Positions 27,819 through 39,702 are shown, counted from the stretch's first letter. The stretch: 64,000 nt of DNA from Psychrobacter fulvigenes (GCF_904846155.1 NZ_CAJGZP010000001.1:2728001-2792000); one strand, 5' to 3'. Notes: generated by a model from the letters alone, not told the origin. Numbers and translations: made by a program.

Positions 27819-29312
27819 CTATTTTTCAAAAGCATGCTTGGTAAATAAACCCGCCCGCTCCATTTCGCCCGCCAAGCTCAATAGCGTCGTCTCATCATTC
27901 ATCCGTCCAATCAGCTGCATCCCGATCGGTAGGCCTTTTTTACTCATATCAACTGGCACTGACATTGCCGGCAGACCGGTAATATTGCCCAATAAAGTAA
28001 AGGCCATTTTGCCCAGCACCGGGTTACTTAGCTTCTCGATCATCCCTGAGCTAAAAGCATATTTACCCATATTAATGCCTTTGTTGAGCACCTCGGCACT
28101 ACGCATTAGCATCTCATCCATACGGCTTGGTGGTAGCACGCCATGTTTGACCGCAGGCGTAGGTACCGTCGGACACAGGATCATATCGTAAGTCTCAAGC
28201 AGCAAGCCCGTTTGATACTGGCATTCATGCCAACCTTGCTTAGCATGCACCAAATCAACCGCTGACAATGAACGTCCAAGTAGCGCCATATTATAAGTTT
28301 GCGGCTCAAGGTTTTGTACATGCTCAGCACCAAAGCAGCGCTCAACATTATCAATGGTAAAAGCCGTGTGTGCACAAACCACCACCATAAAGTCATGCCA
28401 AAACTTCTCAATATTAATGTTAGGCTCAGCAAGGGTGACTCGATGACCCATGGCTTCGAGCTGCTTAGCCGTTTGCTCTAGTACCGCCAGTACTTCTTTA
28501 TCCACCACAGTATTGGCAACCAGTGGCTGCTGATGCAGCGCGATGTTTAGCGGCCGCGGCGCTCGCATTGCCGCCTCCAAGAAGGTCCCGTCAGGTGGTG
28601 CGATAACGTAGGGTGAACCGATCTCGCTACCACTGGTTGCATCGAGCATCGCCGCGCTATCTCGGACGCTACGGGTAATGACATGATCGGCAACCGCACC
28701 ATCCCACCCCTCTGCCAATGCTGGCCCTAATGGGTTGCGACCACGACTTGGTTTGAGCCCGAAGGTACCGCACCATGCAGCGGGAAAGCGTATCGAGCCG
28801 CCACCATCGCCTGCTCCTGCCATCGGTACAATACCACTGGCAACGACAGCCGCACTGCCTCCAGAGGAGCCGCCTGAGCTATAGCCTTTTTTGAACGGAT
28901 TATGTGTCGGGCCATGTGCTTTTGGCTCAGTCGTGATGATTAAACCGAACTCAGCAGTGTTGGTTTTACCAAAGGTATTAACCCCCGTCGCTTTCATGCG
29001 TTTGACGATTTCACTATCATAAGTATTGACCACATTGACACTACGGCTGCCCATGGTGATAGGCTCACCTGCAAAGTAAAATGACAGATCTTTTAGCAGA
29101 TACGGCACACCATTGAATACGCCTGCTGGCAATCCTGCCTGCGCCGCTTGATAAGCGCGCTCATCAAAACGATGAATAATAGCGTTCAATTTAGGGTCTA
29201 GCTTATTGGCGCGGGCGATTGCCGCCTCTAGCATCTCTTTAGCACTGACCTCGCCAGCATTGACAAGCGCCGCCAGCCCTAGCGCATCATATTGGGTGTA
29301 TTCTTTGAACAT
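27819..29312 (-). CDS. Amidase-signature enzyme, NylA-like
   Basis: A 497-residue amidase with the Ser-cisSer-Lys triad: Lys74 (YLLKDLSF), Ser150 (GGSSGGSA) and Ser173 ([10 protein letters not shown]). These positions fit those of 6-aminohexanoate-cyclic-dimer hydrolase (NylA) closely. The C-terminal [20 protein letters not shown] is typical of the family. It has no signal peptide, so it probably acts on small linear or cyclic amides in the cytoplasm. It is not GatA: no gatB or gatC is nearby. Confidence 0.85.
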   Translation of the reverse strand: MFKEYTQYDALGLAALVNAGEVSAKEMLEAAIARANKLDPKLNAIIHRFDERAYQAAQAGLPAGVFNGVPYLLKDLSFYFAGEPITMGSRSVNVVNTYDSEIVKRMKATGVNTFGKTNTAEFGLIITTEPKAHGPTHNPFKKGYSSGGSSGGSAAVVASGIVPMAGAGDGGGSIRFPAAWCGTFGLKPSRGRNPLGPALAEGWDGAVADHVITRSVRDSAAMLDATSGSEIGSPYVIAPPDGTFLEAAMRAPRPLNIALHQQPLVANTVVDKEVLAVLEQTAKQLEAMGHRVTLAEPNINIEKFWHDFMVVVCAHTAFTIDNVERCFGAEHVQNLEPQTYNMALLGRSLSAVDLVHAKQGWHECQYQTGLLLETYDMILCPTVPTPAVKHGVLPPSRMDEMLMRSAEVLNKGINMGKYAFSSGMIEKLSNPVLGKMAFTLLGNITGLPAMSVPVDMSKKGLPIGMQLIGRMNDETTLLSLAGEMERAGLFTKHAFEK

Positions 29313-29397
29313 TTTTGCATCCTTACTTAGAATTATTTATGACTCAGTATATCGCTTTACTGAAAGGATAGACAAACACCCTTTTAGGACGTGTAAT

Positions 29398-29431
29398 AAA
29401 AAAACGAGCTGCTCTCGCAACTCGCTTTTTC
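29398..29431 (-). terminator. Intrinsic terminator of ftsK
   Basis: On the minus strand GCGAGTTGC and GCAGCTCGT pair, with G-U wobbles, around a GAGA tetraloop. A and U runs flank the stem. Confidence 0.85.
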
Positions 29432-29456
29432 TTGTATTAATAAAATCTACTAATCT

Positions 29457-32400
29457 CTACATCAGCAGCTCACGCTTGCCGCTTTTGCCCATGGAGCTGA
29501 CCAGTCCAGCCTCCTCCATTGAGTCGACAATACGCGCGGCGCGGTTATAGCCGATGCTAAATTTACGCTGAATACTGGAAGCCGACACTTTGCGAGTCTC
29601 CATGATAAAAGCCACCGCATCATTATAAAGATCATCATCTTCACCAGATGCACTGCCAGTGCTACCACCGCCAGGACTAGACAATTCAAAATTGCCTGCC
29701 ATATTATCGATATAGTCAGGTGCGCCGCGCTCACGCCAAGCGTCACAAACGCGGTTGACTTCTTCATCGCTGACGTAGGCCCCGTGCACACGGTCAGGCT
29801 CAATCTGCCCTGGCCCTAAGAACAGCATATCACCATTACCTAGCATATCCTCTGCACCGCCACTATCCAAGATGGTGCGCGAGTCTACTTTTGAGTTGAC
29901 TCGTAACGCCGCTCGTACGGGAATATTGGCTTTAATCAAACCTGTGATTACATCTACCGATGGACGCTGAGTGGCCAGCATCAAGTGGATACCTGCCGCC
30001 CGCGATTTTTGTGCAAGGCGGGTGATAAGCTCTTCGGCTTGCTTGCCGACTTGCATGATCATATCGGCAAATTCATCAGCGACAATGACAATCATGGGTA
30101 AGGTTTTAAGCTTGGGGGCTTGGTCAATGCTGACATTGTCATTCGGTCGCCATAAAGGATCGAGCATTGGCTTGCCAGCTTTTTCAGCCGCGCGCACTTT
30201 CTTATTAAACTCGTCTAGCTTTCGCACTTTGAGCAGACTCATCAACTGATAACGGCGCTCCATCTCTGCCACACACCATGACAGACTACTCGCCGCCTCG
30301 GTCATATCTGTCACCACTGGCGTCAGCAAATGCGGTATATCATTGTAGTTGGCAAGCTCTAGCTGCTTTGGATCAATCAAAATAAGGCGCAGCTCATTGG
30401 GTGTATATTTGAGCAGCATCGATAGCAGCATGGAGTTGACCAATACCGACTTACCAGAGCCTGTGGTACCTGCAACGAGCATATGCGGCGCACGGGCAAG
30501 ATCAGTAATGATCGGATTACCACCGATATCTTTACCCATTGCCATGCTGATTTGGGCTTTTGGATCTTTATACTTCTCGGTATTCAGCAGCTCAATGAGG
30601 CGTACCATTTCACGCTGCTTGTTAGGCACCTCAATACCGATATATGGCTTACCAGGTATGACCTCCACCACACGCAAAGACGCCATCGATAGCGAGCGCG
30701 CCAAGTCACGTGAGATGCCAGTGACCTTACTGGCTTTGACCCCTGCGGCAAGCTCGACCTCAAAACGGGTTACCACAGGCCCTGGAATGGCATTGACCAC
30801 TTCAGCTTTGACATTGAATTCTTGTAGCTTAATCTCTAACAGCTCTGACAGCTGCTCAAGCTCAGAAACAGTATAGCTTGGCTCACGATTGGGATCTGGC
30901 TTGTCGAGAATGGACAACTCTGGAATCGCTGATAGACTGCCACGATACTCCGCTGTTTGCATGGCGCGTGAGCGCTGAGCAAAGGCTGCATCATCGTGAA
31001 TGTCTGGCATGACAGGTGTGTTTGTATCATCATACTTACTGTCATCGTCTGGCATCATGTCAGTGATGAGATTGCCGCTACCGTCTTCTGGCACAGCAAA
31101 GCTAATCGTTGGTTTGGACGAGGTTGCCGACTCAGCACTGTTAGTAGGACTGGCAGTTTCTACCGTTGGCGCTGCTTTTGGGTCAGCAGGTGGGGTATTG
31201 GTAGGTGTCATATCGACAGATTCAGCAACAGCGGATGTCGGCGTTACGGCAGATTGAACGTCCTGAGCTTGTGCTTCGTTATTACCTGTTGGTTGCTTCG
31301 CCAGCACTTGCTGCTGATCATCGGCTTGGCTCGCATCTGAAAAAGCGGTGTTGCGTACGGCTTCATCTACCTCAGCGACAGGCTTGCTCTCAGCTTGAGT
31401 GTTACTTTCAGCTTGAGTGGCACTTAGAGTGTTGTCAGTAGCTGCTGATGAAACTTCATGCTCTGCCAACCAAGTACTCGCTAACTCGTCAACTTTGGAT
31501 GTCATATCGACAGAACTGCTATCTGCGACATTGGTTGCCGCACTAGATTTAGCCACTTCGTTAATTACAGGATTTTGTATGGTTTGAGCGCTGGCTACTT
31601 GCTGACCATCATTAAGCGCAACATTCGGCACAGCATTTGTCTCAATCACTGGCGTTATTTGCATGTCAAGAGTATCAGACTGGGCAGCGTCAGCAGGTAT
31701 TGGATCAGACGCACTATGACTAGATGCTTGAGCAGCCATCAACTCATTTGACAACAAATCATCAACCATATTGTCATCATTCCAGGCAAAGCTGGGCTCT
31801 ACTTTGAATGCAGCTGTCGTGGCAGCCGCCTCAGACATGGCAGCTACGCGCGCTGTGTTACTGGTATTAGGGGCAGTCTCAGTTGTACTAGCCGCTGATG
31901 TGTGCGGCGTATCATTCATGGATTTTTTAAGAGTCTTTTGAGCGGCGGCAGCCTCAGCCGCAGCATCGGCAGCAAGAGAAGCTTTCACGCTTGCTCCGAG
32001 TCCCGACTTTGCCAAAAAATCCGTCAAGACACCACTAAAGCGTCCACTCATGTCTGCTGTTTGGTTATGACTGGCAACTGGCAGCTCAAGTGGTAATTGC
32101 TCAAACTCGTTTGCATGCGCCTGAGCATCAGCCGTCTCTGCCTCTGATAAGCTTTGGCTCGCTTGCGAATTGTCATACTGACTCTGAGATCTTTCGTCTC
32201 TGACCCCAGAGCCAAGCCAAGATAGCGCCGTGAACTTACGATATAGTGCAGTCCAATGGATATTAAAAGCAAAGGTTGCAGTAATAATGACAAACACTGT
32301 CAAAAACAACACACTGCCCCACTGGGATAACAGCTGGGCAAGCCGTGCCTGCAACTCAAGCCCGATGATACCTCCCGCCACGCCTTGCAAGCCTGTAACC

Positions 32401-32783
32401 ATCGGATTGGCTACTTGTTGAATGATGGCAACCAGCTGTGCAAATAGAGCACTACTACTCAATAATAAAAACACGTAAGAGACCAGTCGCAGTAGCCAAA
32501 ACGTCGGTTTATTGTCCCACCAAATCAAGATAGATTCGTATACCAAAAAAACCAACAACCACCAAGCGCCAAAGCCAAAAAAGCTATACAGCAAATCAGA
32601 CAGCCATGCGCCAGTAGAGCCTCCCATATTGTTAATGGTGGTCATGTCACTACTAATATGTGACCAACTAGGATCGTTACCGGTATAGGTTAGTAAAATA
32701 ACAAATAGGTATACTGCTACAATTACCCCAAGAAAGGTAAATATTCCTTTTTTCAAATATTCAATAAGCGCTGCTGATATCAC
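29457..32783 (-). CDS. ftsK: DNA translocase FtsK
   Basis: A 1,108-residue septal DNA pump that moves chromosome ends at division and activates XerCD. A GTG at 32781-32783 starts it, with AAGG ten bases before; no ATG occurs early enough. N-terminal membrane helices lie at about 12-35, 60-90, 95-120 and 165-190. A Thr/Ala/Gln-rich linker of about 400 residues follows, then the RecA-like motor with Walker A GTTGSGKS (Lys778), Walker B VIVADEFADMIM, and the C-terminal gamma winged helix (VSASSIQRKFSIGYNRAAR) that reads KOPS sites. All parts are intact. Confidence 0.95.
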   Translation of the reverse strand: MISAALIEYLKKGIFTFLGVIVAVYLFVILLTYTGNDPSWSHISSDMTTINNMGGSTGAWLSDLLYSFFGFGAWWLLVFLVYESILIWWDNKPTFWLLRLVSYVFLLLSSSALFAQLVAIIQQVANPMVTGLQGVAGGIIGLELQARLAQLLSQWGSVLFLTVFVIITATFAFNIHWTALYRKFTALSWLGSGVRDERSQSQYDNSQASQSLSEAETADAQAHANEFEQLPLELPVASHNQTADMSGRFSGVLTDFLAKSGLGASVKASLAADAAAEAAAAQKTLKKSMNDTPHTSAASTTETAPNTSNTARVAAMSEAAATTAAFKVEPSFAWNDDNMVDDLLSNELMAAQASSHSASDPIPADAAQSDTLDMQITPVIETNAVPNVALNDGQQVASAQTIQNPVINEVAKSSAATNVADSSSVDMTSKVDELASTWLAEHEVSSAATDNTLSATQAESNTQAESKPVAEVDEAVRNTAFSDASQADDQQQVLAKQPTGNNEAQAQDVQSAVTPTSAVAESVDMTPTNTPPADPKAAPTVETASPTNSAESATSSKPTISFAVPEDGSGNLITDMMPDDDSKYDDTNTPVMPDIHDDAAFAQRSRAMQTAEYRGSLSAIPELSILDKPDPNREPSYTVSELEQLSELLEIKLQEFNVKAEVVNAIPGPVVTRFEVELAAGVKASKVTGISRDLARSLSMASLRVVEVIPGKPYIGIEVPNKQREMVRLIELLNTEKYKDPKAQISMAMGKDIGGNPIITDLARAPHMLVAGTTGSGKSVLVNSMLLSMLLKYTPNELRLILIDPKQLELANYNDIPHLLTPVVTDMTEAASSLSWCVAEMERRYQLMSLLKVRKLDEFNKKVRAAEKAGKPMLDPLWRPNDNVSIDQAPKLKTLPMIVIVADEFADMIMQVGKQAEELITRLAQKSRAAGIHLMLATQRPSVDVITGLIKANIPVRAALRVNSKVDSRTILDSGGAEDMLGNGDMLFLGPGQIEPDRVHGAYVSDEEVNRVCDAWRERGAPDYIDNMAGNFELSSPGGGSTGSASGEDDDLYNDAVAFIMETRKVSASSIQRKFSIGYNRAARIVDSMEEAGLVSSMGKSGKRELLM

Positions 32784-34279
<1,496 letters not shown>

Positions 34280-35074
34280 ATGGGCGATTTTTCGAACATC
34301 AATAGCACCCATATCACGCCTGAGACCTTAAGAAGTCTTGGGCGTTATGACTTTCCAAATCCTGAATCTATCGATCCTGACGGGATTGGGATTGTCGCCA
34401 TGGGCGGTGATCTGGCACCTGAAACTCTGATTTCAGCCTATGCTCAAGGGCTCTTTCCTTGGTTTAATGAAGATGAGCCGATCGCATGGTGGTGCCCTGA
34501 GCCGCGTTGTGTGATGGTGCCAAGCGACTATCAACCGAGTAAATCATTACGTCGCCAAGCCAAAAATGAACGTTGGAAATTAACCCTCAATGAGGCGTTT
34601 GACAAAGTTATACACGCTTGTAGCTTACCGCGTAGTAATGGACTGCCTGAGGGCGAACATAATTGGATTCATGATGAAATGATCGAAGCCTACACCGAGC
34701 TTCATGCTCATGGCTTTGCTCATAGTATTGAAGTTTGGGATGGTGCTGGTCAGCTCATTGGCGGCTTATATGGGCTAAAAATAGGCAATATATACTTTGG
34801 TGAGTCGATGTTTCACCGTGCTTCCAACGCTTCCAAACTGGCATTTTGGGGCTTGATGCGCTTGTGCGAGCAAAGCAATGTGGCACTGGTAGATTGCCAA
34901 TTGCCTAATGAGCATTTGATGAGCTTGGGCGCCACAACGATGCCACGTGCTCAGTTTTTAACGCAGCTAAATAGCTTGATAAGTGGTCGTTCTAGCAGAT
35001 GGCAGCCACATTCTCATAAACCATTGGCGGTTGCTATGCTTAGTACCTCAGAGCCTTGGCAGTCGCAGACTTAG
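34280..35074 (+). CDS. aat: Leucyl/phenylalanyl-tRNA-protein transferase
   Basis: A 264-residue N-end rule enzyme that adds Leu or Phe to the N terminus of proteins with Arg/Lys ends, marking them for ClpSAP. Motifs: GLVA-like GIVAMGGDL, YAQGLFPWF, WWCPEPRCVM near 73-82, GGLYGL and FGESMF. The start ATG directly touches the trxB stop, so the two genes are translated from one message. This trxB-aat order is also seen in E. coli and relatives, with transporter genes between. Confidence 0.95.
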   Translation: MGDFSNINSTHITPETLRSLGRYDFPNPESIDPDGIGIVAMGGDLAPETLISAYAQGLFPWFNEDEPIAWWCPEPRCVMVPSDYQPSKSLRRQAKNERWKLTLNEAFDKVIHACSLPRSNGLPEGEHNWIHDEMIEAYTELHAHGFAHSIEVWDGAGQLIGGLYGLKIGNIYFGESMFHRASNASKLAFWGLMRLCEQSNVALVDCQLPNEHLMSLGATTMPRAQFLTQLNSLISGRSSRWQPHSHKPLAVAMLSTSEPWQSQT

Positions 35075-35089
35075 ACATGAGATTATATT

Positions 35090-35539
35090 ATGACCGCTGA
35101 CACCTCGTTTTTGTTGATTGGCGCGCTAGCAAAGCAGGCCAATACTACCAAGGATACCGTTCGTCATTATGACCAATTAGGGCTACTGCGCTCACGCAAA
35201 CGCCAAGCAGGGTCTCGTTTTTATACCGAGTATCATCCTGAATGTATTGAGCGTATCAAACTGATTAAAAGCGCGCAAATCGTCGGTTTCACTCTCAATG
35301 AAATCAAAGACGGTTTCAATGACTATTACACAGGCAAGATCGGTCTTGATGAGCAGTTATGCTTCACGCAGCAAAAGCTAGAGCAAGTCAAAAAACAGCA
35401 AGCCAATATCAATCTCATGGTACAGATGCTGACTGACCGCATACACATGCTAGAAGCCTTAAAAGCAGACAACACCGACACTCTTAGCGCCAATTCGCTT
35501 AATAACGATTCGCTTAATAACAAGGAAAGCAATATTTAG
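35090..35539 (+). CDS. MerR-family transcriptional regulator
   Basis: A 149-residue protein with a MerR winged helix-turn-helix at about 9-75 (IGALAKQANTTKDTVRHYDQLGLL, SRFYTEY, IKLIKSAQIVGFTLNEIK) and a dimer helix at about 80-118. The C terminus is an Asn/Ser-rich tail without a metal-binding Cys pair, so CueR- or ZntR-type sensing is unlikely. Its target is unknown. It lies 15 bases after aat and may be in the same transcript. rimI converges on it. Confidence 0.85.
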   Translation: MTADTSFLLIGALAKQANTTKDTVRHYDQLGLLRSRKRQAGSRFYTEYHPECIERIKLIKSAQIVGFTLNEIKDGFNDYYTGKIGLDEQLCFTQQKLEQVKKQQANINLMVQMLTDRIHMLEALKADNTDTLSANSLNNDSLNNKESNI

Positions 35540-35556
35540 TCTCAACCATAAGTTGC

Positions 35557-36060
35557 TCATAAACGACTGCTATACAATTTTTGCATGATTAACGCATCAA
35601 TCGCTGGTTGCCGCGGCTGCTGATAATATCCTGAGCGCCGATGAATAACGGTAAACCCATGCTGCTCATATAACGCGATTGCAGGGTCATTATCTGCCCG
35701 CACCTCTAATAATAAAGTCTCAACCTTGCAAGCTTGCAACTGCTTATTCAATACAGTAAAAAGCTGTGAGGCAACCCCTTGGCGTTGATAGTCAGGGTGA
35801 GTACCAATACGCAAGATTTCTGCTTGCTCAAAGACCACTTGATACAAACAGTAGCCAATCATCTTATTGTTGAAAGCCTTTTCTTCATGCTGTTGAGCAT
35901 AAACAACAAGCATATTAATACTATCTTGCTCAAGTAATTCAATCAACGTCTGATAAGTCCACGCATCTTGCGGCTGAACAATATCTTCGATAGTCGCTAC
36001 TGCTTGAATCGTTTGTTCTAGCTCTGATGGTTTGGTTGGTAGCTTTTCGATAGTGAACAC
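35557..36060 (-). CDS. rimI: Ribosomal protein S18 alanine N-acetyltransferase
   Basis: A 167-residue GNAT acetyltransferase. Acetyl-CoA is bound by HPDYQRQGVASQLFT near 92-106. LLLEVRADNDPAIALYEQHGF and RSGYY match RimI. It acetylates the N-terminal Ala of S18. The N terminus is a little longer than in E. coli. An IS element has its left end about 70 bases before this start, so the original upstream control region may be cut off. Confidence 0.85.
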   Translation of the reverse strand: MFTIEKLPTKPSELEQTIQAVATIEDIVQPQDAWTYQTLIELLEQDSINMLVVYAQQHEEKAFNNKMIGYCLYQVVFEQAEILRIGTHPDYQRQGVASQLFTVLNKQLQACKVETLLLEVRADNDPAIALYEQHGFTVIHRRSGYYQQPRQPAIDALIMQKLYSSRL

Positions 36061-36204
36061 AGCTTTTCCTTTTATTATTCTTATTCAAGCACAATTAGGT
36101 TCAATAGCGCCTTATTTTATCGTAAATGTGGTGTAATGGACAAAATTCATGCTGGTGTAGGGTCTAACGCTATATACTGTCTATATTTGCAAGGAATCAA
36201 CGCT

Positions 36205-37130
36205 ATGAATCAAAAAACTGCCCTTTTTGTAGTGATAAACACACTAAAAAGAATGGACGCAAACTAGGCAAACAACAGTACCAATGCCTATCTTGCAAAC
36301 GGCAGTTTTTAGGGGGCACAAGACTCAATAACCAAATGCTTTGGACTGAATATACGCAAGGGAAACAGACGTATAAACAACTGGCTGACAAGTACCACTG
36401 TAGTCTTAAAACCATTCAAAGACGCTTAGACAAAGTGAGTATTGAGTACCAAATCAAACGACCTAAGCGTGCTAATATCATCATGGACACGACCTATTTT
36501 GGCCGTGGGTTTGGTCTCATGGTATTTATGGACAACGCCACTAGAATGGTTCTCCATTACGCTATAGTCAGTCATGAAACCAATAGTGCCTATAAGCAAG
36601 GGGTTGATTACTTAAAGGTGCTAGGCATTGATATACAAAGCATCACCTGTGATGGTAGACGAGGACTTAGAACGCTATTTACCAGTACTCCTTGTCAGAT
36701 GTGCCAGTTTCATCAGATACAAATAGTGACTCGCTACCTGACTCGTCGCCCTAAGAATATCGCTAGCATTGAGCTTAGGCAGCTTACTTTGACCCTAACA
36801 CAGCTTGATAAAGCCGCGTTCATAAAGTGCTTAGATCACTGGTACCTGACTTACGAAGCCTATCTCAGTGAACGTAGTACCAATGAGGATACGGGTAGAA
36901 CTTGGTACACGCATAAGCGTCTTAGAAGTGCTTATCGTAGCCTGCGAACCAACAGTGATTGGTTGTTTACTTATCAAGAATATGAGCACTTAGATATACC
37001 AAATACAACCAATACGCTTGAAGGTTTATTTAGTAAGCTCAAGCGGCAATTACACAGTCATCATGGCTTAAATGAGCACCGTAAGTTACGGTTTATTAAA
37101 GACTTTTTACTCTCAAAGTCACGCAAATAG
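36205..37130 (+). CDS. IS256-family transposase, variant Zn-binding type (frameshifted or slippage-dependent)
   Basis: The ATG at 36205 (MNQK...) leads into a zinc ribbon that is read in the -1 frame: NCPFCSDKHT ... YQCLSCKRQF. The switch falls on a run of six A (36212-36217). From there about 305 residues run to the stop at 37130. After the ribbon comes a helix-turn-helix (KQLADKYHCSLKTIQRRLDK), then the DDE parts: Asp in IIMDTTYFG, Asp in ITCDGRRG, and Glu in TNTLEGLFSK. Starting at the ATG at 36336 would lose the ribbon and part of the DNA-binding region. Either the run slips by design or the copy is broken. Confidence 0.8.
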
Positions 37131-37150
37131 CATGAATTATGTCCATTAGC
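37129..37150 (+). repeat. Second, degenerate copy of the IS right end
   Basis: AGCATGAATTATGTCCATTA is nearly the same as the inner part of the true right end at 37169-37192 and lies 40 bases before it in the same direction. Confidence 0.7.
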
Positions 37151-37243
37151 GACTACCTTCTACTTTTTAGCATGAATTTTGTCCATTACACCGTAAATGT
37201 TAATCGTTATTCACTTATAGCATTTACCCCTACCCACCTGCAT

Positions 37244-37277
37244 AAAAAAAGCCACCCTTAATCAAGGATGGCTTTTG
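37244..37277. terminator. Intrinsic terminator of tuf
   Basis: AAAGCCACCCTT and AAGGATGGCTTTT pair around AATC, with one wobble. A-run on the left, T-run on the right; works for tuf on the minus strand. Confidence 0.85.
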
Positions 37278-37321
37278 TTTCGCTACATAACCTCTGTCAG
37301 ATTACTCTGACTTGGTTAAAC

Positions 37322-38512
37322 TTAGCTAAGTACGTTAGCAACAACACCAGCACCTACAGTACGGCCGCCTTCACGAATAGCGAAGCGTAGGCCTTTGTCC
37401 ATAGCGATTGGGTGGATAAGCTCTACGCCCATCTCAACGTTGTCACCAGGCATAACCATTTCTGTACCGTCTTGTAATTGGATTGCGCCAGTTACGTCAG
37501 TGGTACGGAAGTAGAACTGTGGACGATAGCCGTTTAGGAACGGAGTATGACGACCACCTTCTTCTTTTGACAGTACGTATACTTCTGCGTCAAATTTGGT
37601 GTGCGGGGTGATTGAACCTGGCTTCGCTAGTACTTGGCCACGTTGTACGTCTTCACGCTTGGTACCACGTAGTAGTACGCCACAGTTTTCGCCTGCACGA
37701 CCTTCGTCTAGCAGTTTACGGAACATCTCTACACCAGTACAGGTGGTTTTTTGGGTGTCACGAATACCGACGATTTCGATTTCGTCGCCAACGCGGACGA
37801 TACCTGATTCAACACGGCCGGTAACAACGGTACCACGACCTGAGATTGAGAATACGTCTTCGATTGGCATTAGGAATGCTTTGTCGACGTCACGCTCTGG
37901 CTCTGGGATGTAGGTGTCTAGGATACCTAATAACTCTACAACAGCTGGTTGGCCGTATTTGCCTTCGTCGCCTTTTAGGGCTTGGGTGGCTGAGCCTTTT
38001 ACGATTGGGGTGTCGTCACCTGGGAAGTCGTAGTCGTTAAGAAGTTCGCGAACTTCCATTTCTACGAGCTCTAGTAGCTCTTCGTCGTCAACTAGGTCGC
38101 ATTTGTTCATGAATACGATGATGTACGGTACGCCAACCTGACGTGATAGCAGGATGTGCTCACGGGTTTGTGGCATTGGGCCGTCAGTCGCTGATACGAC
38201 TAAGATTGCGCCGTCCATTTGGGCAGCACCAGTGATCATGTTTTTAACATAGTCGGCGTGACCTGGGCAATCAACGTGGGCGTAGTGACGGGTTTCGGTG
38301 TCATATTCTACGTGTGAGGTGTTGATGGTGATGCCACGCGCTTTTTCTTCTGGGGCGCTGTCGATGGCTGCGTAGTCTTTGGCTTCGCCGCCAGAGGTGA
38401 TGGCTGCTACGGTTGCGATAGCGGCTGTTAGGGTTGTTTTACCATGGTCAACGTGTCCGATGGTGCCGACGTTGACGTGTGGCTTGTTGCGTTCAAACTT
38501 GGCCTTTGCCAT
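37322..38512 (-). CDS. tuf: Elongation factor Tu
   Basis: A 396-residue GTPase that brings aminoacyl-tRNA to the ribosome. P-loop [24 protein letters not shown], and the switch I region [12 protein letters not shown] are all present. It is the tufB-type copy: four tRNA genes lie upstream on the same strand in the order Thr-Tyr-Gly-Thr, as in E. coli, and are probably made as one precursor. Neighbouring fusA and rpsG are absent from this window, so a second tuf may exist elsewhere. Confidence 0.98.
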   Translation of the reverse strand: MAKAKFERNKPHVNVGTIGHVDHGKTTLTAAIATVAAITSGGEAKDYAAIDSAPEEKARGITINTSHVEYDTETRHYAHVDCPGHADYVKNMITGAAQMDGAILVVSATDGPMPQTREHILLSRQVGVPYIIVFMNKCDLVDDEELLELVEMEVRELLNDYDFPGDDTPIVKGSATQALKGDEGKYGQPAVVELLGILDTYIPEPERDVDKAFLMPIEDVFSISGRGTVVTGRVESGIVRVGDEIEIVGIRDTQKTTCTGVEMFRKLLDEGRAGENCGVLLRGTKREDVQRGQVLAKPGSITPHTKFDAEVYVLSKEEGGRHTPFLNGYRPQFYFRTTDVTGAIQLQDGTEMVMPGDNVEMGVELIHPIAMDKGLRFAIREGGRTVGAGVVANVLS

Positions 38513-38925
38513 GGGGTTTTCCTCTTTATTGGTTAATCTTCAATTATCAAAGATTGGTAAATAGCTGTTTGACGGCTTATGACAGAATTAAAACCATCAA
38601 ACCGTTGACGCTAGGGTGAAACTACTAAATATCGTCTGTTAGATTAATCTATATGGTGCGTTACTGTCTTTTTTCAATCAACTCATCTGTTAAAATATTT
38701 TATATGTTTAATAAGCATATAATAACTAATTAACAAACTGACAGCACTAAAAGGCAACACCTCGGTGTTACCTTTGAGTCATTACTTGCCGAGTTAGCGT
38801 TATGTTATTCAATATCGGCCAAAACTCTATATCGTTATCCAAGAGGGCTGTTATCAATCTGGTGCCGCTAACTTTTTAGCACAGCGTTTATATCACACCT
38901 GAACAACACAAACTTGAACAATAAA
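38513..38925. other. Spacer between tuf and the first tRNA gene
   Basis: 413 bases of tuf leader. Apart from the hairpin at 38749-38775 nothing is recognised. No tuf promoter stands out. Confidence 0.5.
38749..38775 (-). promoter_or_regulatory. Hairpin in the tRNA-tuf leader
   Basis: On the minus strand AAAGGTAACACC pairs with GGTGTTGCCTTT through a GA loop, with one G-U pair, followed by a short T-run. It could be an RNase III site or an attenuator between the tRNAs and tuf. Confidence 0.5.
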
Positions 38926-39000
<75 letters not shown>

Positions 39001-39121
39001 GTATTTTACACAAACCCGTAGGCTTTACTAAAAAAAATATCACGAAACAACATATAATAATTGGTTGTCGTGATGAGTTATTTAATTATTCAATAATGCT
39101 TTGCAGTCGATGCCACATATA

Positions 39122-39195
39122 TGGAGCGGGTGGCGGGAATCGAACCCGCGTCATTAGCTTGGAAGGCTAAGGTGTTACCATTATACCACACCCGC
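39122..39195 (-). tRNA. tRNA-Gly (TCC)
   Basis: 74 bases with encoded CCA. Acceptor GCGGGTG / CACCCGC; anticodon stem TTAGC / GCTAA with loop CTTCCAA. Confidence 0.95.
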
Positions 39196-39294
39196 AATAA
39201 CTCTTGCGCAGGGTGTCTCTTATAAAAAATATCTTTTATAAAGATTAGCTCTGTAGTCAGAGTATGCTTGGCGCTATAACAAACTTAAAATATA

Positions 39295-39378
39295 TGGTGG
39301 TGGGAGAAGGATTCGAACCTTCGAAGCTTTCGCGACAGATTTACAGTCTGTTGGGTTTGACCGCTCCCCAATCCCACC
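39295..39378 (-). tRNA. tRNA-Tyr (GTA)
   Basis: 84 bases with encoded CCA and a long variable arm. Acceptor GGTGGGA / TCCCACC; anticodon stem CAGA / TCTG with loop CTGTAAA. Confidence 0.95.
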
Positions 39379-39445
39379 TAAGGGTGCTTTGAACAAAGTT
39401 GACTTTAATATAAAGCAAATTCATAAAAAGCGACTTCGAAAGAAA

Positions 39446-39521
<76 letters not shown>

Positions 39522-39543
39522 TTATCTCTTCAAAGTGGTGGCT

Positions 39544-39571
39544 ATTCTATCAAATATTTTGACAGACGCAA
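39544..39571 (-). promoter_or_regulatory. Promoter of the tRNA-tuf operon
   Basis: On the minus strand TTGCGT, a 16-base spacer and TAGAAT lie 22 bases before the tRNA-Thr 5' end. Confidence 0.6.
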
Positions 39572-39702
39572 GCCCTTTTTTGGTTTTTTCGAGTCTATTT
39601 CAATAAAAAAACCTAGACACTTGATTATATTGCCATTTTTTTATCTGATAAACAACACTTTATCTCATTGTTGTCATGTTTTGAATTTTTTTGATCGAGT
39701 GC

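Larger units (their letters stand above)
36130..37192 (+). mobile_element. Complete IS256-family element, Zn-binding (IS1249-like) variant
   Basis: 1,063 bp. Perfect 24-bp terminal inverted repeats lie at 36130-36153 and 37169-37192, beginning GGTGTAATGGAC. The 8-bp direct repeat GTAAATGT occurs on both sides (36122-36129 and 37193-37200), which is the target duplication expected of IS256 relatives. One transposase gene is inside. The intact ends and duplication indicate a recent insertion. It lies between rimI and the tuf terminator. Confidence 0.9.
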
